Shown: piece by piece, positions 50,514 to 58,499 of the stretch | How the letters are laid out: each line of letters begins with the position of its first letter | Position numbering within the stretch: position 1 is the stretch's first letter | Origin: Maledivibacter halophilus | GTDB lineage: Bacteria; Bacillota; Clostridia; Peptostreptococcales; Caminicellaceae | Reading direction: 5' to 3' | Assembly: GCF_900167445.1 (NCBI RefSeq) | Contig: NZ_FUZT01000003.1 | Location: 388,579 to 452,578 of the forward strand | DNA length: 64,000 bases | Program-made: the position numbers and the translations under genes | Notes under the pieces: model-generated | What the model saw: only the letters and a program-made list of their open reading frames with translations | Database searches by the model: none | What the model was told of the DNA's origin: nothing

Positions 50514-51653
50514 TTATATCTCTGAAGTTATTAATTTGTCTACTTTCTTTATTATTTTATCGGCTAATTTTTTATCCATTTTTCTTAATTTGCTATAATA
50601 CTCTTCTTTATCTTTATAATCCTCAATTTCTTCATTAAATAATATATATTCCAGCATTTGTCTAGCTTTATTTATGGAAATATTTCTTTTTGATCTATCT
50701 CCTTTATAATTTATAAAATAAGCTATTATCATACTCAAGCTATCTATAACCTTATTTTTATCAAAATTTTTATTCAAGCTTTCAGAAAGCACATCCAAAT
50801 TCTCTTTATTATTACTTGCTTTATTTTCTACAGCATCATCAATAATTTTCTTGGTGTAGCCTATAATGCAATTACTCCCCTGACAGACCCCACAATTTCC
50901 TTCCCCTAAGCATATCCTATTAACACTTTCCTTTATTTCATTGGTATATTCATAAAGGGTTAAAGCTGCTTCTTTAAAGGCTGTACTTCTATTAGACTTT
51001 CTAAGCTTTAATACCGGATTTAATATAAAATAAACACTAATAATTAAAAGTACAGAAAAAATTAGTACATTGGTGCTTGTTATATATTTAGCTGGTAGAG
51101 ATTGGTATAATTTAATAAAACCAAAGATGAAAAATATAAATGCTGAAGCTATCTTTATGGTGAATTCAGGAATTTTATCTCCTATTTTACTTCCAACAAA
51201 AATTCCAACACCACTTGTGAGAACCATCCCACTTACTGTTCCTAGTAAAATAAACAGAGGAAATGATGCATCAGAGGCCAGGGTTATAGCTGTAAGCTGT
51301 GTCTTGTCCCCTAGTTCTCCAATAAAAAATGCTAACGCCACTGTTAGAATTGGTCCAAAATTTTTCTTTATTTCTTCATTTTCATCATCTTCTTCGATTT
51401 TTAGAGTCCATAGGGCAAAGCCTATAAATAAAAAACCTGCTATTATTTGAATTGCATCAAGGGGTATGACGTTGGAAAGATAAGCTCCTAAAACAACAGC
51501 CAAACCATGGTTTAATAATGATCCTAAAAATACTCCTACAAGAACTTCCTTGACTTTAAACTGAGTTGCAAAGGCCATGGCCAATATTTGGGTTTTGTCT
51601 CCCATTTCGGCCATAAAAATTAAAAACATTGATTGTAAAAATTCCTTTATCAT
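50514..51653 (-). CDS. GDT1/TMEM165-family cation transporter with C-terminal extension
   Basis: 379 residues from ATG 51651-51653 (AGAAAGGAGCAACC upstream). Two copies of the family motif, EMGDKTQILA (about 17-26) and ELGDKTQLTA (about 112-121), within about six membrane segments; such proteins export Mn2+ or exchange Ca2+/Mn2+ for H+. A further hydrophobic segment (about 195-215) leads to an unusual cytoplasmic tail of about 160 residues with CLGEGNCGVCQGSNC (Cys spacing 5-2-4) and a charged helical end. Confidence 0.85.
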   Translation of the reverse strand: MIKEFLQSMFLIFMAEMGDKTQILAMAFATQFKVKEVLVGVFLGSLLNHGLAVVLGAYLSNVIPLDAIQIIAGFLFIGFALWTLKIEEDDENEEIKKNFGPILTVALAFFIGELGDKTQLTAITLASDASFPLFILLGTVSGMVLTSGVGIFVGSKIGDKIPEFTIKIASAFIFFIFGFIKLYQSLPAKYITSTNVLIFSVLLIISVYFILNPVLKLRKSNRSTAFKEAALTLYEYTNEIKESVNRICLGEGNCGVCQGSNCIIGYTKKIIDDAVENKASNNKENLDVLSESLNKNFDKNKVIDSLSMIIAYFINYKGDRSKRNISINKARQMLEYILFNEEIEDYKDKEEYYSKLRKMDKKLADKIIKKVDKLITSEI

Positions 51654-51683
51654 TGGTTGCTCCTTTCTTTTAATTTTATTATT

Positions 51684-51763
51684 GATAAAGCAAATTGCAT
51701 AATTACATTCTGCAAAAATGTCTACTATAGCTATATCATATGTATTATGCAATTTCCTCAATA
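51684..51763. repeat. Short repeat family B copy
   Basis: AAAGCAAATTGCATAATTACA at left, ATTATGCAATTTCCTCAATAA at right, about 80 bp, upstream of the GDT1-type gene. Confidence 0.7.
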
Positions 51764-51786
51764 ATCCCTATATAAATAGAAAAATA

Positions 51787-51957
51787 TAAAAGCGAGACCC
51801 ATGGCTTAATAGGACTATTAATATAGATTTCCCATAGCAAAACTTAATTTATACATGTCAAAATATCCGATATTTCTGGGGAATTTTGATAAGTATAAAT
51901 TAATAGTTTTACTTGAATCTCTATACTAGTCTTATTAAGCCAAAAGTCTCGCTTCTT
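51787..51957. repeat. Large nested inverted repeat
   Basis: Outer arms AAGCGAGAC...GGCTTAATA and TATTAAGCC...GTCTCGCTT; inner arms AATTTATAC..TCAAAAT and ATTTTGA..GTATAAATT. Total about 170 bp. It follows glnS on the minus strand. Either a small inverted-repeat element or a structured RNA acting as terminator. Confidence 0.6.
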
Positions 51958-51974
51958 TAGTTATATTATTAATA

Positions 51975-52050
51975 GCTAAAGTAAATAGGACCAGGTATAG
52001 TTATACCAGCATGTTGATCCTATATATGGCAAATGCCACAGCTACTCCCT
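51975..52050 (-). other. Structured stretch downstream of glnS
   Basis: On the minus strand TGGCATTTGCCA is a short hairpin, followed by TAGGATCA...TGGTATAACTATACC...TGGTCCTA. Possibly part of the glnS 3' end; no ORF. Confidence 0.4.
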
Positions 52051-52106
52051 TTTAGCTTCCTTACTTTCATCAATATATCACATAATATTATCTTTTTCAA
52101 TATATA

Positions 52107-53801
52107 TTATTTTTTCTTCTTTTTCTTCCATGAATCTTTAAGGGATACTATTCTATTAAATACTAATAAGTCACTTGTAGTGTTTTTGGTATCAATAGAG
52201 AAATAACCATGTCTTAAAAACTGATATCTACTTCCCAGCTCAGCTTCTTTTAGCTGAGGTTCAACAAAGGCAGTTTCTAATATTTCTAGTGAATTTGGAT
52301 TTAAGGTTTCCTTCCAATCCTCTACTTCATTTTCTTCTTCATCCAATAACAGGCGATCATATAGACGAACCTGAGCCTTAACTGCATAATCTGCTGAAAC
52401 CCAGTGAATAGTACCTTTAGGCTTACGTTCTTTAAAGCCTGTACCACTTTTGGTTTTTGGATCATAGGTACATCTTAATTCTATAATTTCTCCAGTTTTT
52501 TCATCCCTTATTACTTCATTACATTTTATAAAATATGCATGTCTTAGCCTAACTTCTACACCCGGTGACAGACGTTTGTATTTTTTGGGGGGTTCTTCCA
52601 TAAAATCTTCTTTTTCTATATATACAACCCTTGAAAATGGGATCTTTCTTTTTCCCATTTCTTCATTTTCCGGATTATTGTCGGCCTCAAGCCATTCAAC
52701 TTCTCCCTCAGGATAATTTGTTATAACTACCTTTATGGGGCGAAGTACAGACATTACACGGAGAGCCTTGAGCTTCAAATCATCCCTTATGGCATGCTCA
52801 AGCATTGCCATATCTACTACACTATTACTTTTAGATACTCCAACACTATCTAAAAAGCTTTTTATTGCCTCAGGTGTATATCCACGTCTTCTCAGTCCAG
52901 ATAAAGTAGGCATACGAGGATCATCCCAGCTTTCAACCTTGCCTTCTTCCACAAGCTCCCTAAGCTTTCTTTTGCTCATAATCGTACCAGTAAGGTTCAG
53001 TCTTGCAAATTCAATTTGCTTTGGTGGATTTTCAAATTCACATTCCCTAACAAACCAATCATATAGAGGTCTATGGTCTTCAAACTCCAATGAACATAGA
53101 GAATGGGTTATCCCTTCTATGGCATCCTCTAGGGGATGGGCATAATCATACATGGGATATATGCACCATTTATCACCTGTTCTATGATGGTTTGAATATT
53201 GTATCCTATAAATAACTGGATCCCTCATATTAAGATTAGGGGACTTCATATCTATTTTTGCTCTAAGTACCCTTGAGCCTTCTTCAAATTTTCCATTTTT
53301 CATTCCTTCAAATAATTCTAAATTCTCTTCTATGCTGCGATTACGATATGGACTTTCCTTACCGGGCTCTGTTAGTGTTCCTCTATACTCCCTTATTTCC
53401 TCTGCACTAAGATCACATACAAAGGCCTTTCCTTTTTTTATCAGGTGCACAGCACATTCATAGAATTTCTCAAAATAGTCTGAAGCATAATAAAGTCTAT
53501 CTTCCCAGTCATAACCAAGCCATTTTATATCCTCTTGAATGGAATTTACATATTCAATATCTTCTTTACTTGGATTTGTATCGTCAAACCTCAAATTGCA
53601 AAGGCCATTATATTTTTCTGCTGTACCAAAATCTATATTGATGGCCTTAGCATGGCCTATATGTAAATATCCGTTTGGCTCTGGTGGGAAACGAGTATGT
53701 ACCTTCTTATATACTCCTTTTTCTAAGTCATTGTCTATTATATTATGAATAAAATTTGATGCCATTGCAGCATTATTATTTTTGTCTGAATTAGCCGACA
53801 T
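52107..53801 (-). CDS. glnS: Glutaminyl-tRNA synthetase
   Basis: 564 residues, the bacterial GlnRS length. HIGH motif in [16 protein letters not shown] and KMSKS-type motif in [29 protein letters not shown] and the C-terminal anticodon-binding beta barrels ([17 protein letters not shown]-like regions). Start is the ATG at 53799-53801 with GGAGGTTAAGTG upstream. Many Firmicutes instead use GatCAB alone; GlnRS in Clostridia is usually regarded as acquired. No T-box leader is seen. Confidence 0.96.
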   Translation of the reverse strand: MSANSDKNNNAAMASNFIHNIIDNDLEKGVYKKVHTRFPPEPNGYLHIGHAKAINIDFGTAEKYNGLCNLRFDDTNPSKEDIEYVNSIQEDIKWLGYDWEDRLYYASDYFEKFYECAVHLIKKGKAFVCDLSAEEIREYRGTLTEPGKESPYRNRSIEENLELFEGMKNGKFEEGSRVLRAKIDMKSPNLNMRDPVIYRIQYSNHHRTGDKWCIYPMYDYAHPLEDAIEGITHSLCSLEFEDHRPLYDWFVRECEFENPPKQIEFARLNLTGTIMSKRKLRELVEEGKVESWDDPRMPTLSGLRRRGYTPEAIKSFLDSVGVSKSNSVVDMAMLEHAIRDDLKLKALRVMSVLRPIKVVITNYPEGEVEWLEADNNPENEEMGKRKIPFSRVVYIEKEDFMEEPPKKYKRLSPGVEVRLRHAYFIKCNEVIRDEKTGEIIELRCTYDPKTKSGTGFKERKPKGTIHWVSADYAVKAQVRLYDRLLLDEEENEVEDWKETLNPNSLEILETAFVEPQLKEAELGSRYQFLRHGYFSIDTKNTTSDLLVFNRIVSLKDSWKKKKKK

Positions 53802-54032
53802 CACTTAACCTCCTTGCCCTCTAGGGTTATCTTATCTAATAATGTTACCATAAAATATGCTTAATTTCAAAATAAAAGTTTTAGTCGTTAAATTCCTGCT
53901 TTTGAAGACAAATCTTCCTTAGAAAATCAACCTAGGGATATTGGATTTTATTATTTTTTATTATATTATTCCTATTATGGGATTATTAATACCTGACGAA
54001 CTTCCTATATGTTATAAAGGTAATTTTTGGTG

Positions 54033-54041
54033 TGTTATAAT
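54033..54041 (+). promoter_or_regulatory. Extended -10 promoter of toxin-like gene 1
   Basis: TGTTATAAT (TGn plus TATAAT). The same sequence stands at the same distance before the second copy. Confidence 0.7.
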
Positions 54042-54067
54042 AATATTATCCTTTCTTAAGAGAGGAG

Positions 54068-54086
54068 GTGGGGGACATTGTCTCGC
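54068..54086 (+). promoter_or_regulatory. Direct repeat a of locus 1, covering toxin start codon
   Basis: GTGGGGGACATTGTCTCGC contains the end of the ribosome site and the TTG start. It repeats at 54226-54244 with three changes. Confidence 0.75.
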
Positions 54087-54182
54087 AAAACAAAAGATAA
54101 AGAAGAGTACATATTAAAGGTTTTAACAGTATTAGCTGCTTTAATTACAGCAGTAGCTGCACTAATCCAAGCAGTAAAATGA
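54078..54182 (+). CDS. 34-residue hydrophobic peptide, putative type I toxin 1
   Basis: TTG start with AAGAGAGGAGGTGGGGG upstream; MSRKTKDKEEYILKV, then LTVLAALITAVAALIQAVK. A charged start is followed by one Ala/Leu/Ile-rich helix. The start, length and last 10 residues agree with copy 2. A bidirectional terminator follows 7 bp after the stop, then a convergent promoter. The sequence is not Fst itself; toxicity is inferred from the locus layout. Confidence 0.75.
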   Translation: MSRKTKDKEEYILKVLTVLAALITAVAALIQAVK

Positions 54183-54188
54183 GCAGTA

Positions 54189-54225
54189 GAAAAGAAGGTG
54201 CCGGTACACCTTCTTTTCTTTTTTT
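54189..54225. terminator. Shared bidirectional terminator, locus 1
   Basis: GAAAAGAAGGTG / CACCTTCTTTTC stem with a short loop, T-run on plus, and stop signal for the antisense RNA on minus. Confidence 0.85.
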
Positions 54226-54254
54226 GTGAGGAACATTGTCTCGTATGTTCTCTT
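54190..54254 (-). ncRNA. Predicted antisense RNA (antitoxin), locus 1
   Basis: About 65 nt from the minus promoter to the shared terminator. It covers the terminator and the second direct repeat, so it can pair with the toxin mRNA both at its 3' end and, through the repeat, at its start codon. Modelled on RNA II of the enterococcal par locus. Confidence 0.7.
54226..54244. promoter_or_regulatory. Direct repeat b of locus 1
   Basis: GTGAGGAACATTGTCTCGT, 16 of 19 identical to repeat a. Confidence 0.75.
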
Positions 54255-54260
54255 ACTTAT

Positions 54261-54289
54261 AATATACCATATACTTCTAATTTATTCAA
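54261..54289 (-). promoter_or_regulatory. Antisense RNA promoter, locus 1
   Basis: On minus: TTGAAT (54289-54284), 17 bp, TATATT (54266-54261). Confidence 0.7.
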
Positions 54290-54339
54290 TTGAGAAACTT
54301 TCATAATTAACATTATCAATTTTAAAATACAATATAAAT

Positions 54340-54368
54340 GTACGCCCTTAAAAGTCTAATTTATCCAG
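54340..54368. repeat. Solo end of repeat family A between the two toxin loci
   Basis: AAATGTACGCCCTTAAAAGTC matches the A terminal repeat. Confidence 0.55.
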
Positions 54369-54420
54369 ATTATTCATAGAAAATTTAAACCACCATATAT
54401 TATAAAGGCAATTTTTAACA

Positions 54421-54429
54421 TGTTATAAT
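54421..54429 (+). promoter_or_regulatory. Extended -10 promoter of toxin-like gene 2
   Basis: TGTTATAAT, identical to copy 1. Confidence 0.7.
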
Positions 54430-54453
54430 AATATTATCCTTTCTTAAGAGAGG

Positions 54454-54475
54454 AGGTGGATAATATTGTTCCACG
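54454..54475 (+). promoter_or_regulatory. Direct repeat a of locus 2
   Basis: GGTGGATAATATTGTTCCAC, spanning the TTG start; repeated at 54614-54633. Confidence 0.75.
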
Positions 54476-54570
54476 ATACAAAGGATAAAGCTGAATACAT
54501 AATAAAGGTTATAACAGCTTTAGCCGCCTTAATTGCAGCAATAGCCGCACTAATACAAGCTGTAAAATGA
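54466..54570 (+). CDS. 34-residue hydrophobic peptide, putative type I toxin 2
   Basis: TTG start with AAGAGAGGAGGTGGA upstream; MFHDTKDKAEYIIKV, then ITALAALIAAIAALIQAVK. It shares the TKDK-x-EYI-x-KV and ALIQAVK segments with copy 1. Confidence 0.75.
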   Translation: MFHDTKDKAEYIIKVITALAALIAAIAALIQAVK

Positions 54571-54573
54571 ACA

Positions 54574-54613
54574 GAAGAAAAGAAGGTGTAACGGCACCTT
54601 CTTTTCTTTTTTT
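54574..54613. terminator. Shared bidirectional terminator, locus 2
   Basis: GAAAAGAAGGTG / CACCTTCTTTTC stem, same as copy 1 with a different loop. Confidence 0.85.
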
Positions 54614-54646
54614 GGTGAATAACATTGTCCCACTTGTTTTGTTCTT
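54575..54646 (-). ncRNA. Predicted antisense RNA (antitoxin), locus 2
   Basis: About 70 nt from the minus promoter at 54653-54681 to the shared terminator, covering direct repeat b. Confidence 0.7.
54614..54633. promoter_or_regulatory. Direct repeat b of locus 2
   Basis: GGTGAATAACATTGTCCCAC, 17 of 20 identical to repeat a of locus 2 and clearly different from the repeats of locus 1. Confidence 0.75.
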
Positions 54647-54652
54647 ACTTAT

Positions 54653-54681
54653 AATATACCATATACTTCTAATTTATTCAA
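54653..54681 (-). promoter_or_regulatory. Antisense RNA promoter, locus 2
   Basis: On minus: TTGAAT (54681-54676), 17 bp, TATATT (54658-54653), identical to locus 1. Confidence 0.7.
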
Positions 54682-54700
54682 TTATTTATTGAATATCATA

Positions 54701-54872
54701 AATGTATGCCCTTAAAAGTTTAATTTGCGGTCGTAGCCACTGAGAATCCTTTTGGCTCATGTAATAAACCTGTTTTAGATTGAATAACCAAAAGGATAAA
54801 CAGGTTTATAAAAATCGCTCAAAAGGAAACCTCAGAGGCTACTTCCTCTATTAAGTTTTATTGGCGTATATC
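54701..54872. repeat. Repeat family A, complete copy
   Basis: AATGTATGCCCTTAAAAGTTT at left, TTAAGTTTTATTGGCGTATAT at right; nearly identical to the copy at 38873 and in the same orientation. Confidence 0.8.
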
Positions 54873-54939
54873 TATGGGTATTTATGGATTTATTTATGAT
54901 AAAAATCAGGCTATTTGTAAATTATATAGAAATATATTA

Positions 54940-55042
54940 AAGTAACTTGTTGTGCTAGTTTTTATATCGGGATTATTACTATTTCCCTTAAATCACATCT
55001 GAAATTAAATATTTAATTTACTAACACAGCTATTTAAAGTAA
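54940..55042. repeat. Short repeat family C copy
   Basis: AAGTAACTTGTTGTGCTAGTT and AATTTACTAACACAGCTATTT inverted ends, about 100 bp; lacks the core hairpin of the long C form. Confidence 0.65.
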
Positions 55043-55096
55043 TATAGATTTATAGGTTAACGATCTAAAAATCTAATATTTGTAAAGGAGACTAAA

Positions 55097-56803
55097 ATGG
55101 GACAGCAGCCAGTATATGATTTTAATATTAACATTAAGTTTGTAGGTTTAGTAATTTTAGGAATATTATTAGTAGACTTTCTAATCAACTTGGTACGAAG
55201 AGCTAAAACCTATAAAAGCAATAAAAAAGTAATCAATAATATTTGGGGAAAAGAGCCTAAGAAAAAATATATTGATTCTGATTTTGTTCTTTTGGCGGAT
55301 TTCTTTAGGTACAAAATGAAAACTAATAATTTCATTCATGTAATAGATGATATTACCTGGAATGACATAGACATGAAAAATGTATTTATAAGAATAAATA
55401 ATTGTTTGTCAACATTAGGTGAAAATTTATTATATTACGTTTTAAAAACTCCAATTTTTAATAAAGAGGATTTAAATAAAAGAGATGAGTATATCGAGTT
55501 TTTTGCAAAAAATAAGGAAAAAAGAGTAAAGCTGCAAAATATTATTATAAATATTGGTGAAGAAAGAAATGAAAGTATAATTAATTATCTTTCAAATGGG
55601 CAAAACAAAGGCAGTAAAAGAATTCTAGCTTATATTGTCCTATCAGCTGTTTTTGTAATATCCTTAATAGGATTAATGTTTAAGTCGGAAATCTTTTTAT
55701 ATATATTTTTAAGTTCTGCCATAATAAATGTAATAGTTTATTATAAAACCTCGGAGAAAAGAAAGGGTAAAATTGAAGTAGTAAAGTACATTTCTAAGAT
55801 TGTCCTCGGGAGTAAAGAAATTCTTAAACTAAATTATGATGAAATTCATGAATATAATCTTAAGCTTAAGAAGGCTTTTAAAAATCTAAAAAATATACAC
55901 TGGAAGTCATCGGTATTGTTAAAGCCCCTTGATCTAGATTTGTTATCGTTTTTAAAGGTATTCCTGCTATTTGAATTAATTGTATACGAGGATATTATTA
56001 ACCATATCTATAAATATAAAGAAGAAATTATGGAGACTTATGAAACTATAGGATATATTGATGCATTAATCTCTATTGCCTCTTACAGAGAGGGGTTACA
56101 ATATTATGTAAAACCAGAATTACTGGATACTAATCAGGGAGTAATAATTGATTGTGAAGATATTTATCATCCTCTGATAAAAAATCCTATAGGTAATTCT
56201 ATTTCTACAGATGAATCAATTTTAATAACTGGTTCAAATGCAACGGGTAAATCCACATTTCTAAAGACCCTTGCTATTAACAGCATATTAGCCCAAACTA
56301 TTTATACTTCAACAGCAAGAAAATATAGATCAAGTTTTTTTAGGACTTATACCTCAATGGCTTTAAGGGATGATTTATTTAACAATGAAAGCTATTTTAT
56401 TGTTGAAATTAAATCTTTGAAAAGAATTTTAAAAGATTTGAATAATGATATTCCTATTTTATGCTTTATAGATGAAATCCTTAGAGGCACTAATACAATT
56501 GAGAGAATAGCAGCATCATCCCAGGTATTAAAGCATTTAAATAATCAAAATGCCCTATGCTTTGCAGCAACCCATGATATTGAACTTACTGATATTCTAA
56601 AAAATCATTATGTGAATTATCATTTTCAAGAAAAAATTGTAGATAATGAAATAATATTTGATTATAAGTTACATAAAGGAAAGACTAAATCAAGAAATGC
56701 TATAAAGCTATTGGAAATAATGGGTTATGAGAAAAAAATTATTGATAGTGCATTGCTTTCTATCGATAAATATATTAATGAAAATAAATGGATAATAATA
56801 TAG
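55097..56803 (+). CDS. Membrane-anchored MutS-like ATPase
   Basis: 568 residues. One N-terminal membrane helix (about 13-32) and a hydrophobic pair (about 176-215), then a MutS-type lever/clamp-like helical region and a MutS ATPase: Walker A ITGSNATGKSTFLKT (about 377-391), DDLFNNESYF signature, Walker B PILCFIDEILRGTNTIER, and ATHDIELTDIL. It lacks the mismatch-recognition and connector domains and the Smr nuclease. Proteins like this are annotated as MutS-related but are unlikely to repair mismatches; membrane location is unusual. Monocistronic, with a terminator after it. Confidence 0.85.
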   Translation: MGQQPVYDFNINIKFVGLVILGILLVDFLINLVRRAKTYKSNKKVINNIWGKEPKKKYIDSDFVLLADFFRYKMKTNNFIHVIDDITWNDIDMKNVFIRINNCLSTLGENLLYYVLKTPIFNKEDLNKRDEYIEFFAKNKEKRVKLQNIIINIGEERNESIINYLSNGQNKGSKRILAYIVLSAVFVISLIGLMFKSEIFLYIFLSSAIINVIVYYKTSEKRKGKIEVVKYISKIVLGSKEILKLNYDEIHEYNLKLKKAFKNLKNIHWKSSVLLKPLDLDLLSFLKVFLLFELIVYEDIINHIYKYKEEIMETYETIGYIDALISIASYREGLQYYVKPELLDTNQGVIIDCEDIYHPLIKNPIGNSISTDESILITGSNATGKSTFLKTLAINSILAQTIYTSTARKYRSSFFRTYTSMALRDDLFNNESYFIVEIKSLKRILKDLNNDIPILCFIDEILRGTNTIERIAASSQVLKHLNNQNALCFAATHDIELTDILKNHYVNYHFQEKIVDNEIIFDYKLHKGKTKSRNAIKLLEIMGYEKKIIDSALLSIDKYINENKWIII

Positions 56804-56808
56804 ATAAA

Positions 56809-56842
56809 GAACATGCAGGTAAAAGTTCTACCCGCATGTTCT
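56809..56842. terminator. Bidirectional terminator between MutS-like gene and phage module
   Basis: GAACATGC-GGTA / TACC-GCATGTTC stem. Confidence 0.75.
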
Positions 56843-56962
56843 ACACAAATAGCATAACGCTATCACAGCAACCTTATGTCATTTTTCAATTTTATTTTAC
56901 CATAAAATTCAATTGATGTCAAAAAATATTTTTAGAATAGAAGTAAATTTTTTAATATTTTT

Positions 56963-57172
56963 TTAATTCTGATTTCTATTCAAAAAGGGTAAGTCTAATC
57001 CCGGTGTCTCTGGATTATTTAGTATCCCTAAAATTACACCTATAGAACAAACTGCTTTTACCGTGGTCATGATTCGATCACTGTCTACCTCAATGCCATT
57101 TGTAATCAATATTAGTATAATTAACGATGTTAAAGTTATTATTGTTCCAGGGTTTTTTAGTCTTCTTAACAT
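56963..57172 (-). CDS. Phage holin (phi LC3-like)
   Basis: 69 residues from ATG 57170-57172 (GAAGGAGGCTTGATT upstream). Two membrane segments (about 10-26 and 36-50) and the C-terminal LGILNNPETPGLDLP motif typical of the phi LC3 holin family. Forms pores that release the endolysin encoded two genes away. Confidence 0.8.
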   Translation of the reverse strand: MLRRLKNPGTIITLTSLIILILITNGIEVDSDRIMTTVKAVCSIGVILGILNNPETPGLDLPFLNRNQN

Positions 57173-57189
57173 AATCAAGCCTCCTTCAA

Positions 57190-57408
57190 CTATTTTATAT
57201 TTTGAATATACCAAAAAAAGAAACCTACCAGTGAGGTTCCTCCGAGTATTACCAATGCCTTTATCCAATTTGCCAGGTTTTCTAATTGCTTAATCAAATT
57301 ATCAAGTTTTTCTCCCATTTTTGCATTACTTATTTCTAGGTCCTTTATTCTGGCTTCATGACTATCCAATCTATTTACAACTTCCTGGTGTCTATCGCAG
57401 CTTCCCAT
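57190..57408 (-). CDS. XhlA-like phage lysis accessory protein
   Basis: 72 residues: an N-terminal coiled coil (VVNRLDSHEARIKDLEISNA) and one C-terminal membrane helix (WIKALVILGGTSLVGFFFWY), matching hemolysin XhlA of PBSX. Confidence 0.82.
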   Translation of the reverse strand: MGSCDRHQEVVNRLDSHEARIKDLEISNAKMGEKLDNLIKQLENLANWIKALVILGGTSLVGFFFWYIQNIK

Positions 57409-57424
57409 CTAAACACCTTCCTTC

Positions 57425-57970
57425 TTAATCTAATAATCCTAGTCTATCTAAAAATACCATTAGTTGTTCTTCTGTTACCGGATTTTTGGCTCCTATTCCA
57501 TCGTTAATTCCCATCTTGACTGCCTTTTCCCAAGAATCCTTAGCCCAGTGGGATATTTCTTCATCTATCTTGTCTTTGTAGGCTTTTTCCAAAACTTCCT
57601 TCATAGGAAATTTTGTGCCTGGACAGGTTTTTGTAGAAAATTCATTGTGTCCGTGTATAGGCAGCAGTCCATATCTACTGCTAATATTTTTAAGTAATTT
57701 GTAAAGAGTATATAGCTGATTTTTATTTGGCTCATATTTATCAAAATTTCCAACTAAACATATACCAATGGATTTTTCATTCTCACCTATGGTATGGGCT
57801 CCTACTTCCTTTTCGTCACGCCCCTTATGGAGGTACCCGTCAGTTGTAATAAGATAGTGATACCCTATGTCCCTCCATTTTTTCTGCTCTACATGGTACT
57901 TTTTAATTGATTCAAAGGTTCCTTCATCTGTGGCACTATGGTGAAGAATTATTTTATCGGGCTTATTCAT
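57425..57970 (-). CDS. Phage N-acetylmuramoyl-L-alanine amidase (endolysin)
   Basis: 181 residues from ATG 57968-57970 (GGAGGTGGAAAA upstream). Amidase_2/PGRP domain with zinc ligands in ILHHSATDEG, GHNEFSTKTCPG, plus the catalytic Tyr in RDIGYHYLITTDG. The last 45 residues (HWAKDSWEKAVKMGINDGIG) look like a single SLH-type wall-binding motif. Confidence 0.92.
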   Translation of the reverse strand: MNKPDKIILHHSATDEGTFESIKKYHVEQKKWRDIGYHYLITTDGYLHKGRDEKEVGAHTIGENEKSIGICLVGNFDKYEPNKNQLYTLYKLLKNISSRYGLLPIHGHNEFSTKTCPGTKFPMKEVLEKAYKDKIDEEISHWAKDSWEKAVKMGINDGIGAKNPVTEEQLMVFLDRLGLLD

Positions 57971-58166
57971 TTTTCCACCTCCATTAAATAGAATAAAAGG
58001 GTGTTCCAAGCTCCAAGTATTAGAGGCTTTCTATTAAGCTTTATAAAAAACTTTTGTATTCTTTGAACATAAAAAATACCCCTTCTTGGGTGGTCATTCT
58101 ATTTTATTCATTATTTATAATATTTATATCTACTTTTCTGGAAACATTTCCATATTTTGTTGATTA

Positions 58167-58184
58167 AATTTGTTTCACTACAGT
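58167..58184. repeat. Solo end of repeat family D
   Basis: AATTTGTTTCACTACAG overlapping the 3' end of the Spo0E-like gene. Confidence 0.4.
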
Positions 58185-58360
58185 TTTTTCTGCTTAAGTA
58201 CAATATATTGATCTAATTCCTGACTTATATTAACTAATTCATCTTTATCTATATTGGATTCAATAGCTTTATTTAATTTCATACGAAGCTCATTTATTTT
58301 CTCTTCAAGCTCCTCTTCGCTTAATCCCTTAATCCCATCCTTATTTTTTCTTTTTATCAT
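58178..58360 (-). CDS. Spo0E-like aspartyl-phosphate phosphatase 1
   Basis: 60 residues from ATG 58358-58360 (AGGGGGATGATTAAA upstream). Two-helix hairpin with the family signature SQELDQYI (about 47-54). Spo0E proteins dephosphorylate Spo0A-P and so delay sporulation. Divergent from an XRE gene; the pair is mirrored at 58786-59338. Confidence 0.85.
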   Translation of the reverse strand: MIKRKNKDGIKGLSEEELEEKINELRMKLNKAIESNIDKDELVNISQELDQYIVLKQKKL

Positions 58361-58499
58361 TTTAATCATCCCCCTGAAATTCTTATATATTTTACTTCTT
58401 TGATTTGGCTTTTGAAATCTAATTTCATGCAAATGCATGAAATTGTATTGTTTAATCAACGGACTTTAATTAGTAAAATTAAGGTAGAGGTGAACAACT

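Noticed and set aside
51654..51790. yybP-ykoY manganese riboswitch before the GDT1-type gene
   Set aside because: The short leader is mostly a repeat B copy and lacks the conserved loops.
53802..54032. T-box leader for glnS
   Set aside because: No T-box consensus (TGGNACCGCG-type) or specifier stem upstream of the gene.
5673..54872. Recurrent short repeats as a possible CRISPR array
   Set aside because: Copies are dispersed, have terminal inverted repeats and no regular spacers; no cas genes.
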